Below, in pieces: positions 6,341 through 15,162 of a stretch of 29,205 nucleotides of DNA; the stretch's first letter is position 1; every line of letters begins with the position of its first letter. The stretch lies in the IMG/VR virus record IMGVR_UViG_3300033997_000177, positions 1 through 29,205 of that record. The stretch is one strand, 5' to 3'. Below the pieces are notes generated by a model. That model saw nothing but the letters and a program-made list of their open reading frames with translations, had not been told where the DNA came from and ran no database searches. Position numbers and translations under genes: made by a program. This stretch comes from a virus.

Positions 6341-7660
6341 TCAATTCCCGAAGATATCGGTCAATGACGGTCGGCCACCAGCCGCAGCGCCAGGCGCGGG
6401 GCCATTGCCGTAGGCCTTCGATTGCGCCCGCTGGAGACCATCGCGGGTGATCTTCTCAATGATATCCAATTGATCGCGCGCCATCTTTGGGCTAATCCTG
6501 GGGTCGTTCAGCGCCGACCATGCTTGTTCAGCCTTCTTGCTTTCGTAGTCAGTAATCGCCCCGGTTCCCCGAAGCTTGTCGCGCATTTGGAGCCACCCCT
6601 GGCTCATGAGCTGATCCGCCAGTGCTTTTGCATCAGCGGAAGGGCCGCCTGGCCGGTTGTAGATCAAACCAGAAAGGCCGTAATTGCCCTCAAAGCCCTT
6701 ATGCTGCCGCAATGCCTGAATGCCAGACAGCATCTGGTTTGCAGACGCACGGACATCCCCAAATTGTTCTTGAGCAGCCCGTTGTTCAGGGCTGATAGTG
6801 GTTCCCAATGTACCGCCCGCTGGGCTAGGCGCTCCAACTTGACCCATCTGATTAGATCCAGGAGTGCCAACAGGCATCGCCTGAGGCCCGGCCCCCAGAG
6901 CTTGCACGGCTTGCGAGCGCGGCATTTGGATCTTGCCGCCCCGGCCATCCGGCACATCAACAAGATCGAACTGCGACTTTGCGCCCTCGACTGCGCCGGC
7001 TTCCAGACCCTGAATAGCTGCGTTTGCAGCGCCATAGCCAGGCACCGCCGCAGCTTGAGGACCATTCGGCCCGTACATGGTCTGGATGCCATTCTTGGCG
7101 GCAGAGAACTGTGGTTGACGCGACATCGGGTCGTAGACCGTACCTCCCTCGCTGACAACCATGGGCTTCTGAAAGCCCTGCTCCCCAACCATCTTGAAAT
7201 ACGCCTCCGGCCCGACGCCCATGTAAACAGCCATGGATTCCTGAGGCGAACGCCCGGGAAGTAGCGGCATTTGTGATTGAGAGGGCGGCTGCGGAGGGGG
7301 CTGCATCGGCTGGCCGCTTTGACCGACCGGATACGCCTGCGCCACGCCACCACCTCCGGCGCCAGGCTGTCCGATACCAAATCGTTGCTCTGTGTCGCTT
7401 CGCAAAGCGCGGGCTAGTTCCTGTTGCTGCTTGGGAATTTCCTCCATGGCTTTGAAGCCCATGTAGGTCTTTAGCGCGCCTGCCAATCCTTCAAATGGGG
7501 ACGAAGGAACATAGTGACCCGAGATCATTTGGCCCGGCGGTTTTTCTTGCCCCTGAGCTAACAGAGTCTGCGCCAACATTTGTTGACGTTGCATATCAAG
7601 CTGTCTTTGTTGAATATCAGGACCCAAAACCGCTGGCATGAATGGATTAGAGGTGGCCAT
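6341..7660 (-). CDS. Putative internal virion / structural protein
   Basis: This is a 439-residue protein rich in Gln, Gly, Pro and Ala. The N-terminal third has Q-rich helices (QQRQLDMQRQQMLAQTLLAQ), the middle is low-complexity Pro/Gly/Gln, and the C-terminal part (about 290-410) is predicted helical with FGDVRASANQMLSGI and YESKKAEQAWSALNDPRI. It is flanked by other virion genes, and AAAGGAAG precedes the ATG at 7660. Q-rich helical proteins at this map position in podophages are ejected with the DNA; that function is inferred from position and composition. Confidence 0.65.
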   Translation of the reverse strand: MATSNPFMPAVLGPDIQQRQLDMQRQQMLAQTLLAQGQEKPPGQMISGHYVPSSPFEGLAGALKTYMGFKAMEEIPKQQQELARALRSDTEQRFGIGQPGAGGGGVAQAYPVGQSGQPMQPPPQPPSQSQMPLLPGRSPQESMAVYMGVGPEAYFKMVGEQGFQKPMVVSEGGTVYDPMSRQPQFSAAKNGIQTMYGPNGPQAAAVPGYGAANAAIQGLEAGAVEGAKSQFDLVDVPDGRGGKIQMPRSQAVQALGAGPQAMPVGTPGSNQMGQVGAPSPAGGTLGTTISPEQRAAQEQFGDVRASANQMLSGIQALRQHKGFEGNYGLSGLIYNRPGGPSADAKALADQLMSQGWLQMRDKLRGTGAITDYESKKAEQAWSALNDPRISPKMARDQLDIIEKITRDGLQRAQSKAYGNGPAPGAAAGGRPSLTDIFGN

Positions 7661-7685
7661 TGATGTTCTTCCTTTGCAGAATTAT

Positions 7686-8924
7686 TTAGCCGAACAAGCC
7701 ACCAATAGCGCTTCCCAAGCCGCCGCCCAATAAGCCGCCCATGGGGCCACCAAACATGAACCCCAAGCCCCCACCGGCCAATCCGCCTAGGCCCCGGGCG
7801 TTCTGTTGTGACTGCGCGTTGCGTGCGTTCGCGGCGTCCAGCGCAGTGCTATACCCCGCCTTGGTAGCTCCCAAAATGTCTGGACCTCCAGTAGTAGCCT
7901 GCTGTGCATAGCCTGGAAACTGTGGCATCTGCACTTGCGATCCGTTTGTCAGAGCATTGAATTCAGCTAGAGGGAGATTGCGAAGATATGCTTTTTCCTG
8001 GAAGGCCGAGTTCCGCAATGCATTCGCAAGTTGCTGCTGTTGCAGCTCTTGGCTAAACGTTAGACCCTGCTGCTGCATGCCCAAACCGATGCCCGCAAGT
8101 GCAGCCTGGCTCGCGGCATCGTTCCGCTGCTGCCCAAAAGATCCCATTGCCTGATTCCAGGCTTGCGATCCTTGAGCAATCCCCTGATTCGTCAACTGAG
8201 TTCGGAGTGCCTCTTGCTGCCGGTCCAGTTCGGGGTTCATCCGCTGCATCAGCAGTTCAGTGGCGTTATTGGTCGCCCTAGTTGGGTCATATGCCTGTAA
8301 AGCAAAGGCGTCCCCACCTTGCGGGAGCCCGCTCGTATCAAAGCCAGACCCCATCATCTGATTGACTCGCCCCATTGCGGCATCTTGCGAACCGAACAGG
8401 CCGCGCTGCAACTTCATTTGCTGGTCAAACATCGCCTGCATTTCAGGCGAGAGACTGATTTTTTGCGTCCAGTTGTCGCCGCCAGAGTAAAAATCCGCAG
8501 CGTTGGGCGCGCTTATATTTGCCGATGAGCGCCCCCCCCCACCAGCTCCACCTCCATTTGAATAGACAACATTTCCATTGCTGTCCCATTGGTTCGCATA
8601 GGGCGCGTCAGACGCCCGATGGCTATTCTGCAAAGCCTGTTGATACGACTGGAGCGCGCGATTGTAGCCATCCTGATCAAATGCGCGGTCATTCGACCAT
8701 GTCAACGATCCCCACGGAGTAACCTGGTTAACGCGGTTAGCTTGTGTGGCGTACTTCGCGAGATCAAGATTCCCTTGGGAGGTAGCCTGTGCAGCAGCTA
8801 CATAGTCTGGTTGCTTAGGTGTACTGCCCCCCTTCCCGCCTCCTTGCGGACGGATGTTGCGCCCGGCCCGGACAAAGGCGCGCTCAGGGAGATCAGGAAT
8901 TCCGAGCAAGAGCATATCTTTCAT
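7686..8924 (-). CDS. Putative internal virion / structural protein
   Basis: This is a 412-residue protein. A basic Gly-rich N terminus (PQGGGKGGSTPKQPDYVAAAQAT) is followed by NRVNQVTPWGSLTW, a motif I know from podophage structural proteins, long Q-rich helices (about 170-330) and a Gly/Phe-rich hydrophobic C-terminal tail (GLGGLAGGGLGFMFGGPMGG...). The tail could insert into a membrane. Its 5' end overlaps the GNAT gene by 32 bases. No Shine-Dalgarno is clear; an ATG three codons downstream is an alternative start. Confidence 0.7.
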   Translation of the reverse strand: MKDMLLLGIPDLPERAFVRAGRNIRPQGGGKGGSTPKQPDYVAAAQATSQGNLDLAKYATQANRVNQVTPWGSLTWSNDRAFDQDGYNRALQSYQQALQNSHRASDAPYANQWDSNGNVVYSNGGGAGGGGRSSANISAPNAADFYSGGDNWTQKISLSPEMQAMFDQQMKLQRGLFGSQDAAMGRVNQMMGSGFDTSGLPQGGDAFALQAYDPTRATNNATELLMQRMNPELDRQQEALRTQLTNQGIAQGSQAWNQAMGSFGQQRNDAASQAALAGIGLGMQQQGLTFSQELQQQQLANALRNSAFQEKAYLRNLPLAEFNALTNGSQVQMPQFPGYAQQATTGGPDILGATKAGYSTALDAANARNAQSQQNARGLGGLAGGGLGFMFGGPMGGLLGGGLGSAIGGLFG

Positions 8925-9336
8925 AAGGCAAATCCTTGAGCCAGCGGCATTGATCCGCAGTCATCTTGTAGATATAGAGATCGCCCTTGGGGTGCGCGTC
9001 ATGAAGGATTGCTTCAAGCTCAAATCCAAGGTGTTCGTCTAACTTTCGAGCAGCTGCATTGCTCGCCTCAACTACCCCGCTAATTCGCTTGACTCCAAGT
9101 TGGCGAAATGGGTAGTCAAAAATGATCGAAAGGAATTGCCGGTTCATCCAGCCGCTTCCTTCCCCCGCGATGTGACAAAACACATTTGCTCCGTTGCAGT
9201 CTTCATAGAGGACCCCGGCCACCAACTTGCCGTCCTTCAGACGCCCAATCGCGGTGAACGAATCCAATGACCATTTCTGTATGCCTACGCGCTCACACAC
9301 CCACGGCACAATCAGAGAAGTGTCAAAAACGATCAC
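8893..9336 (-). CDS. GNAT-family N-acetyltransferase in the virion gene cluster
   Basis: The protein is about 148 residues long. The core of a GNAT fold is visible: FTAIGRLKDGKLVAGVLYED (beta strands around the cofactor site), then RISGVVEASNAAARKLDEHLGFELEAILHDA, whose N-AARKL-LGFE pattern is the typical end of the acetyl-CoA fold. The open frame reaches 9378, but the GTG at 9334-9336 makes a GTGA overlap with the preceding stop and gives a usual GNAT N terminus (VIVFDTSLIVPW). The substrate is unknown. Acetyltransferases of this type occur among structural genes of related podophages; virion or host modification is a guess. Confidence 0.8.
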   Translation of the reverse strand: MIVFDTSLIVPWVCERVGIQKWSLDSFTAIGRLKDGKLVAGVLYEDCNGANVFCHIAGEGSGWMNRQFLSIIFDYPFRQLGVKRISGVVEASNAAARKLDEHLGFELEAILHDAHPKGDLYIYKMTADQCRWLKDLPYERYALARNS

Positions 9337-10892
9337 AGCGGCCCACCACGCTGGTATACGTAGCTGGTCGATGCCCACTCAACCGTAGAGGCATTACTCT
9401 GCGCCTTGAGGCGCAACCCAGCCGAGCGATAAACCCCTCCGACAGTGTTCCAATTCGAGTTCTGGACGAACTGTCCGCCCCAAATCATCGAACCCCAAAT
9501 CATCGAACCCCAAATCATCCCACCGGGCGCAACGAAATTTATTGTTCCTGTAGGCTCGGTTGGCAGATAGTCGCCATTGATCGAATAGAGGATCGAAGGA
9601 TTGCCATTGGTCTGCACATACGGGCGGGCCATCGTGAAGTACTTGTTTTGAGCGGATGCGCCAAAATCTTGAAACGACGAAAGCCCATCAGCGACAATCA
9701 TGGTGGTGCCATCAGCGTTCCCCACCCATGCGCGCCGTACTGACGTGCTAGCGCCGTAGAAAAGACCCTGCGACGTATTCTTGAAAGTCTGCGCGTCCCA
9801 ACCTGTGAATTTCGTCCATGCGCCAGTCAGCGTGTTCTGCGCAAATTGGTAGTTCTGGCCCATGCCGGCGGGGATGTTTACCACCAGCGCATTCTGTTCA
9901 GGGAACAGGCACAGTTCCCAGCCGAAATTGCCTCTGTAGCTGGAAATAGCGGCATTAATGCTGTTTTGGATCTTGTCAGATACAGCTGCGCGCCTATCAA
10001 TCGAACTAGTGAGCAACGCTTTGCTCATCGGCATCACGCCTGTCTCGCAAAGAACGAGTAGATCCCCGCCGAACTTGATGGCGCAGCGGCGGCCAACTGG
10101 TTTCCCCAGATAGAACAGGCCGACCAAATTCCAGTTCGCGGCAGATGAGGGATCGGTACCCGAATAGACGGCCACCTCACCGTTGCTTGAGATAAACGCT
10201 AGGTGATCATCCGCGCCATCACCCGCATCGATGGTCCATGAAAAAATGCCGACGAGCCAACCCCCACGCTGGAAGATTGCGCCTAAATCAAGATTGTTTG
10301 CCACCCCTCCAACGGCATTGACCCCGAGATACCAAGCACGCATCGAATCACGCTCGACCATGAACAGGCGATTCTTGAATACGCAGCCTTGTACCAAAAG
10401 CGTGGTGGTCACGCCGGTTATGGCAATAGGCGAACTTCCGCCATCAATTGATGCCCAGGTCGTTCCGTTGTATAGCAGCGGACGATCAACCCCGTTTAAC
10501 AGATATAGGAAGTTCCCGCCAGGCGTTGTGATCTGCACATCCTGCCAGCGGTTATTGGTTTGCCCCGTAACCACTGGCGCGCCAAGTGCGCCAGGACTCG
10601 TAACGTCGTAAATGTTGCCACCAGAGGCGGCGAAAAGACGGTTCAAGCCATTCGGCGGCGAGTACTCGCTAAGCGTCTCAACTGCGGTCGAGAATCCGGT
10701 AACCCAGTCGGTGTAGCCCCGACGCACCTGAAGACGACCCGGCAATGGCCACCAATTCTCTAGAATCACCGCATCTAAAACCGGCATGGCCGCCAAGGGG
10801 TCCCGGTCGTTCAACCCTCCGATAGGTGCCGGAATACTCGCCGATTCGCTAATTGTTGACCGCACTGTCCGCGCGGCAGCGCGCCGCATCAT
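9333..10892 (-). CDS. Large phage structural protein (tail-tube/needle region)
   Basis: This is a 519-residue, beta-rich protein. Typical features are an N-terminal PIGGLNDRDPLAAMPVLDAVILENWWPLPGRLQVRRGY segment (a motif at the start of many podophage structural proteins), many short strands with W and G, and a C-terminal tandem MIWGS repeat at about residues 460-475. It directly follows the connector gene with an ATGA overlap and precedes the GNAT gene. By position it could form part of the tail tube or a stabilising ring; I cannot assign it more exactly. Confidence 0.7.
   Translation of the reverse strand: MMRRAAARTVRSTISESASIPAPIGGLNDRDPLAAMPVLDAVILENWWPLPGRLQVRRGYTDWVTGFSTAVETLSEYSPPNGLNRLFAASGGNIYDVTSPGALGAPVVTGQTNNRWQDVQITTPGGNFLYLLNGVDRPLLYNGTTWASIDGGSSPIAITGVTTTLLVQGCVFKNRLFMVERDSMRAWYLGVNAVGGVANNLDLGAIFQRGGWLVGIFSWTIDAGDGADDHLAFISSNGEVAVYSGTDPSSAANWNLVGLFYLGKPVGRRCAIKFGGDLLVLCETGVMPMSKALLTSSIDRRAAVSDKIQNSINAAISSYRGNFGWELCLFPEQNALVVNIPAGMGQNYQFAQNTLTGAWTKFTGWDAQTFKNTSQGLFYGASTSVRRAWVGNADGTTMIVADGLSSFQDFGASAQNKYFTMARPYVQTNGNPSILYSINGDYLPTEPTGTINFVAPGGMIWGSMIWGSMIWGGQFVQNSNWNTVGGVYRSAGLRLKAQSNASTVEWASTSYVYQRGGPL
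9481..9520. repeat. 15-bp in-frame tandem repeat encoding MIWGS
   Basis: The unit CAAATCATCGAACCC occurs twice exactly (9481-9495, 9496-9510) and a third copy begins at 9511. In the minus-strand gene it encodes MIWGSMIWGSMIWGG. Confidence 0.85.
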
Positions 10893-11593
10893 CCCCAGCT
10901 CCCAGCAGGAACAAGAATGCCGGGATAAATATCGTAGCGAACGTCTCCCATATTGATAACGTCCTTGGATCCATCCCTAGCCTTGGTGACTTGGAAAGCC
11001 ACTTCGTAATCAGCGAAGTCCTGTGCATAGTCCAGGCCTTTTGCCTTCTTCCAGCGCCACTCCATGCCCAACTTGAATGTTTGCTCATCAAGTAACAGCA
11101 CATCATCGTCAGCTAGAAACCGACTTTGCGGAGTGCCAGCTGCGGATTCGCACCAGTTGATTGACTTGTATTGAAACCAGACGCTCTGGCCTGGCGCAGG
11201 GTCGGGGATGAATCGAATCGCATTGCCCCGAATCTGGAATTGATTCCACGGCCCCTGCATGACCATGGCTTTCAACTGCTCCCAGCGCTGCGCAGTCATA
11301 GGCCCGAAAACAGGCCGCCGAAGATCGCGGTTCCACATGACGTCATTGAGGATTGCCTTCATCCCCGGAAACGTGGTGCGAATATCCGCAACCTGGACTT
11401 CCGCCGCGACAGTCGTAAACGACCCTTCCAGAAGACAGACCTGAGGATCAAACTCCGACAGTTGCCACTCGGCCTCTTTAAGGGCAAGTTGCACCATCTG
11501 CTGAACCTGGGGGTCAGCAGACCCCACGGCAACAGATGGGTTCCCCAGAGCAAGCCGTTGGAATACGTCTTGGATGATCGTCAGGCAGGTCAT
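10889..11593 (-). CDS. Head-tail connector / adaptor protein
   Basis: This 234-residue protein has an all-helical N-terminal half (CLTIIQDVFQRLALGNPSVAVGSADPQVQQMVQLALKEAEWQL) followed by a beta-containing middle (FPGMKAILNDVMWNRDLRRPVFGPMTAQRW) and a C-terminal helix pair. This pattern, the size and the map position after head genes fit podophage adaptor proteins that sit under the portal (P22 gp4-like or tail-tubular A-like). The identification is by pattern and order. Confidence 0.65.
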   Translation of the reverse strand: MTCLTIIQDVFQRLALGNPSVAVGSADPQVQQMVQLALKEAEWQLSEFDPQVCLLEGSFTTVAAEVQVADIRTTFPGMKAILNDVMWNRDLRRPVFGPMTAQRWEQLKAMVMQGPWNQFQIRGNAIRFIPDPAPGQSVWFQYKSINWCESAAGTPQSRFLADDDVLLLDEQTFKLGMEWRWKKAKGLDYAQDFADYEVAFQVTKARDGSKDVINMGDVRYDIYPGILVPAGSWG

Positions 11594-12223
11594 TTACGCT
11601 GCTTCCTGTTGCTTGGGAGGGCGGCCGCGGCGCGGCGCGTCCATCGCCTGCTGCTCGCGCAACTCCATAACAATGCTTGTCAGGTCTTCAACCTTCTGCT
11701 TCAAGGCGGCGTTTTCCACCTCCAACGCCTCGACACGCATCGCACCACCCTTCCCCTCGCCGATATTCACAGATTCCTGGGCGCGGGTTTTCAACGCCCT
11801 AGCCCCCATGCCGATACGGCCCATCCCTTCCTCGTTAACCGAGGCAAGCTGTTCCAACGTGCGGATATTCGCATTCAGACAGTTCTGGATTTCAGCTGGC
11901 GAAAAGATAGTGGTGCACATCTTCAAGGGTGTGCCGTCTTCCGGCATCTCCTGGCCGTCCTTCCACATCGCATACATCTTCTCGAAAGTGGATACCCACT
12001 CGGGGTCATACTGGCCAACCTGAGCGCGGTCCCGGATATTCGTAAGCCACTGCTCGGCGTGGTTCTCTACTACGTCCTTCCCACCAGGCGGCGTGATGAT
12101 GACCCAATCACGGTCCCGATAGACCTTCTTTCCTTGCTCGACAGATGCCGCTCGATCTTCTTCGGCGCGCTTCTCGAAGCGCACATGTGGCCTTCCGGCC
12201 TTTTGCAACGAAATCTCAAACAT
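11594..12223 (-). CDS. Phage protein with C-terminal coiled coil and basic RGRPPK tail
   Basis: This is a 209-residue protein. An N-terminal part (to about 90) with EQWLTNIRDRAQVGQYDPEWV is followed by a helix-rich middle and a coiled coil (about 165-195, VEALEVENAALKQKVEDLTSIVMEL). The end PRRGRPPKQ resembles an AT-hook and could touch DNA. An AAGGAG site precedes the ATG. It lies after the capsid-cement genes and a terminator, before the connector. Function not recognised. Confidence 0.6.
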   Translation of the reverse strand: MFEISLQKAGRPHVRFEKRAEEDRAASVEQGKKVYRDRDWVIITPPGGKDVVENHAEQWLTNIRDRAQVGQYDPEWVSTFEKMYAMWKDGQEMPEDGTPLKMCTTIFSPAEIQNCLNANIRTLEQLASVNEEGMGRIGMGARALKTRAQESVNIGEGKGGAMRVEALEVENAALKQKVEDLTSIVMELREQQAMDAPRRGRPPKQQEAA

Positions 12224-12262
12224 CGAACTCTCCTTGGGTCATTTTCTTGTTGCTCCCGGGTC

Positions 12263-12298
12263 CAAAAAGAGCGGCGCGAACCCGAAGGAACGCGCCGC
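12263..12298 (-). terminator. Intrinsic terminator after the capsid-cement genes
   Basis: On the minus strand GCGGCGCG, a 12-base loop and CGCGCCGC form an 8-bp GC-only stem followed by TCTTTTT. It would lower expression of downstream genes relative to the capsid genes. Confidence 0.7.
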
Positions 12299-12324
12299 GA
12301 AAGGACCCCAAGGAGCGGGGAAGA

Positions 12325-13047
12325 TTAGGTAATAGCGCCCTGGGCAAACGGACGATCAACGGTCACCACGTTGTAGTAAATGGTGCCGTCGTTGTACGTT
12401 CCAGTCACGGTTACGGAGCCCGTAGCCGTAGCGTTCGCGCTCATGGTCACGGTGTTGTCCGGGCCGATAGCGGAAACCGTCGTGGAAGCCGGAACACCGG
12501 TGCCAGACAACGCCATGCCGACAAACCAGCCGTCCGTATTGGACGGGCGGATAATCGGCGAACCGTTGATGGTCTGGGTATTGGCCTTCGCAACGGTCGT
12601 CGTTGCAGGAGCATTCACGCGGGCATTCAGGATCTGCTTTCCGGCCGAGTTCGCACCCAGACGGCCCGCAGCAGTAATGCCGATCGGCGATGCCGCCGCA
12701 ACCGACGCACCAGACGCCGCAAGCGTCTTGCCTTCGATCACGAACCAGCTGTATTGCACGCTGGTGGAGGTCGGCACCGAATTCAGCGAGAGCGCGACGG
12801 GCATGCCTAGGTTGGCCGTATTAGGCACCACAACGATGCTGTTGTTGACATCCCAAACAACGGGAGTGCCGACAACCAACGGCGTCGAGGCAGGGACAGC
12901 CAGGTAAACCAGCTCCTGGCCGCCCCAGTACGGGTCGTTGGCGCCCAGCACCGTACCCAGCACATGGCGCTGGATGTTATCGGGCTGGAAGAAATTGCCC
13001 ACAGGCTGAGAACCAATCAGCGGGTAGGCGGAAGCTGCCGTAGTCAT
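12325..13047 (-). CDS. Capsid cement/decoration-like protein with an inserted beta module
   Basis: This is a 240-residue protein encoded directly after the major capsid gene, with AAGGAG before the ATG. The N-terminal part (MTTAASAYPLIG..., VPASTPLVVGTPVVWDV) and the C-terminal end (YNDGTIYYNVVTVDRPFAQGAIT) look like a small beta-sandwich head protein. Between them, about residues 150-215, is a Thr/Ser/Val-rich stretch (VGMALSGTGVPASTTVSAI...NTVTMSANATATGSVTVTG) of a kind found in adhesin-like and phage surface proteins. BPP-1 has a cement protein next to its capsid protein, so the same role is likely here; the extra module is my inference. Confidence 0.65.
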   Translation of the reverse strand: MTTAASAYPLIGSQPVGNFFQPDNIQRHVLGTVLGANDPYWGGQELVYLAVPASTPLVVGTPVVWDVNNSIVVVPNTANLGMPVALSLNSVPTSTSVQYSWFVIEGKTLAASGASVAAASPIGITAAGRLGANSAGKQILNARVNAPATTTVAKANTQTINGSPIIRPSNTDGWFVGMALSGTGVPASTTVSAIGPDNTVTMSANATATGSVTVTGTYNDGTIYYNVVTVDRPFAQGAIT

Positions 13048-13057
13048 CTCGGGCTCC

Positions 13058-14044
13058 TTACGCTTTCATCACGCCCTGCAAGAAACGCGCAGAGCAGACG
13101 AGGTTGCCTTGGAACAGGATGGGAATCACCACCGCGTCTTGGTTGACGCTGCGCAGCTCGTCCATCATGGTCATATTCGCATCGCGGTGAACCACCAATT
13201 CCAAGTAATCGGTGTTCAGGAAATACGCGTGCTGCGACGGGATACCACCCGACGAATCAAAGAACACGTCGGCCGTCTTGTACTTCATCGACACCATGCC
13301 GCCCTGGCCATTGTCTTCCGGCGCATACCGCTTCAGGCTCGTCTGCGATTGCTCGTAGAACGTGAAGTAGTCGTCCGACATGACGATCATGTCCGGCATA
13401 TCCGTGCCGCGAGTCAGCTTGATCCACGTCGGCAGCATGAGCGACTCGATGGTCGTCGCGCTGGGCGTGATCGCGCCGCCGCCCTGGATGGGCGCAGCAG
13501 CCGATTGCACGAAGTTTTGCCAGAAAGCCCAGGTGCCGGCGTTGATGCCGCCGACAGTACCCTGGCCAGAGTCGGCCACGATGGCTTGTAGGCCGTTGAT
13601 CTGGTTCGCAGCGGTGCCGTCCGAATAGATATCGACCGACATGCCGTTAGCCATCGAGCGCTGAGCGTTCTTGATCTTGGCCTTGGTGAAGTTGATGATG
13701 CGCTGCGCGCCCGAGTTGGTGCGCAGTTCCAGACCAGACGCAGCAACGTTCACGGCGATCTGGCGCCACGGGTATTCCGCGGCAGTTAGCACATCCACGG
13801 CATTGATGTTCAGCACATCGTAGCCAGAATAGCGCTGGTAGGTGGAGTTAGCTTGATAGTCAAGCGGGGTGACGATAGACAGACCGCCGTCCTCAACACG
13901 AATACGGCCCTTGCTCGTCAGGCGACGATAAAGGGCATTGTGCTTCGAAACGTTGTCCGCAACGTCACTGCGGTGATTACGATAAGTAGTCGATACCAGT
14001 TCGGTGAAAGCGTTGAACAGGCTCGACTGACCGGGAGATGCCAT
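13058..14044 (-). CDS. Major capsid protein
   Basis: The 328-residue protein forms the icosahedral head. It lies between the scaffold and the cement-like gene, with AGGAG before the ATG. Typical features are the helical N terminus (FNAFTELVSTTYRNHRSDVADNVSKHNALYRRL), KGRIRVEDGG, an EYPWRQIAVNV strand, a long helix with RIINFTKAKIKNAQRSMANG, and late segments MPDMIVMSDDYFTFYEQSQ and DELRSVNQDAVV. The size and order agree with BPP-1-type heads, whose capsid protein is an HK97-fold variant; I infer the fold from that relation only. Confidence 0.85.
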   Translation of the reverse strand: MASPGQSSLFNAFTELVSTTYRNHRSDVADNVSKHNALYRRLTSKGRIRVEDGGLSIVTPLDYQANSTYQRYSGYDVLNINAVDVLTAAEYPWRQIAVNVAASGLELRTNSGAQRIINFTKAKIKNAQRSMANGMSVDIYSDGTAANQINGLQAIVADSGQGTVGGINAGTWAFWQNFVQSAAAPIQGGGAITPSATTIESLMLPTWIKLTRGTDMPDMIVMSDDYFTFYEQSQTSLKRYAPEDNGQGGMVSMKYKTADVFFDSSGGIPSQHAYFLNTDYLELVVHRDANMTMMDELRSVNQDAVVIPILFQGNLVCSARFLQGVMKA

Positions 14045-14058
14045 GGTCGGCTCCTATA

Positions 14059-15099
14059 TCAGTTGAGGAGGCCAAGTTCTCGTGCTTTGGCCTCAATGTC
14101 CTCTTCCATGGTCCTGGCCGCAGGAGCAGATGGAACACTGGCGCGCCCGTTGGGGCGAACATTGTTCGCTGCTGCTTTCTTGGCCTTCTGGACCTGCGCT
14201 TTCCGCTCGTCGTCCCACTTCTGTTGCTGTTGAGCCAACCAAATCTGGTACGTCTGCGGGTGCTGCCGCAAAGCCATCTCGTAAGCATCGTCCATATTCT
14301 TTGCGTGTCCGTTTCCGATGAGTTGCCCCATCAACGGCATAAGAATCTGGAAATGCTCGTGATCCGGATCTGCGGCGAATTCAGCAATAGCGGCTTCTAT
14401 CGCGGAGTTCTCCTGACTCTGCACGCTTTGCTTTTCTTGCTGCCTTTCTTGCTTTAACTGTGCCAATTCCTGTTCAAGTCTTCGAACATGAGGATCGGCG
14501 GGATTTTGTTGCTCCCACACTTTCTCACCGGCAATCTGCTGGATGCCCTGAGCTAGCGTCGGGAGGTCCAAGCCATAATCGTTCAGAATCTTCAGCCCCA
14601 ACTGCAACTTCTGCTGCATAGGGCTATAGCGAAGCAAATGATCTGCTTGAAACAACTGAGCTGCGGCCTGTATCGGTGACGCGCCCAGCGTCTGGATGGT
14701 CGCCAAATAGGGGGAAATCGTGCGCTCCCACTCCTTGGCTGTCGCAGCATCCTGTTTGTACTGCTCGATTCCCTTGTGGAAATCGTTCTCTCTGCGCTCG
14801 ATCTCCTTGCGCGCCAGGTCGGGCAACTTTTCCCACTCAGCCAAAGCCGCCTTTTTCCATGGCGGCTTGAATGCGGGCGCCTGCTCCGGCTCAGCGGGGG
14901 CTTCCGGCTGCTCCGTCGCCCCAGGGGTTACTTCGGGCTCCGTCGCCTCAGACTGCTCGGCTTCCGGCACCTCCAGTTCGCTCGGTTCGGGCTCTGCCGC
15001 CGCCGACTGGCCCTCCGGAGGCGAAAAATCAGGCTCAAACGAGCCGCGCAGATTCTCGTATGTCGCCGCCAAAGTGGCGTCTATCGTTTGGCCTTCCAT
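14059..15099 (-). CDS. Scaffolding protein
   Basis: The 346-residue protein lies just upstream of the capsid gene. An acidic Pro/Glu-rich N terminus (about 25-75) is followed by long charged helices including RRLEQELAQLKQERQQEKQSVQSQ (about 205-230), a typical scaffold coiled coil, and a basic C-terminal end (KAQVQKAKKAAANNVRP...) that could bind the capsid protein. An AAGGAG site precedes the ATG. Scaffolds guide head assembly and leave before or during packaging. Confidence 0.8.
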   Translation of the reverse strand: MEGQTIDATLAATYENLRGSFEPDFSPPEGQSAAAEPEPSELEVPEAEQSEATEPEVTPGATEQPEAPAEPEQAPAFKPPWKKAALAEWEKLPDLARKEIERRENDFHKGIEQYKQDAATAKEWERTISPYLATIQTLGASPIQAAAQLFQADHLLRYSPMQQKLQLGLKILNDYGLDLPTLAQGIQQIAGEKVWEQQNPADPHVRRLEQELAQLKQERQQEKQSVQSQENSAIEAAIAEFAADPDHEHFQILMPLMGQLIGNGHAKNMDDAYEMALRQHPQTYQIWLAQQQQKWDDERKAQVQKAKKAAANNVRPNGRASVPSAPAARTMEEDIEAKARELGLLN

Positions 15100-15118
15100 T
15101 TCTGCTCCTTGCAGGCAA

Positions 15119-15144
15119 TAAAAAAGCCCGCTCTATGGCGGACT
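15119..15144 (-). terminator. Intrinsic terminator between the FmdB-like gene and the scaffold gene
   Basis: On the minus strand AGTCCGC, a 6-base loop and GCGGGCT (one G-T pair) form a 7-bp stem followed by TTTTTTATT. Confidence 0.65.
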
Positions 15145-15162
15145 GCAATAGATCGTTGAGAT

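Noticed and set aside
11171-12328. Plus-strand 385-aa open frame opposite the connector and coiled-coil genes
   Set aside because: It is the reverse-strand shadow of two well supported minus-strand genes and shows no known domain.
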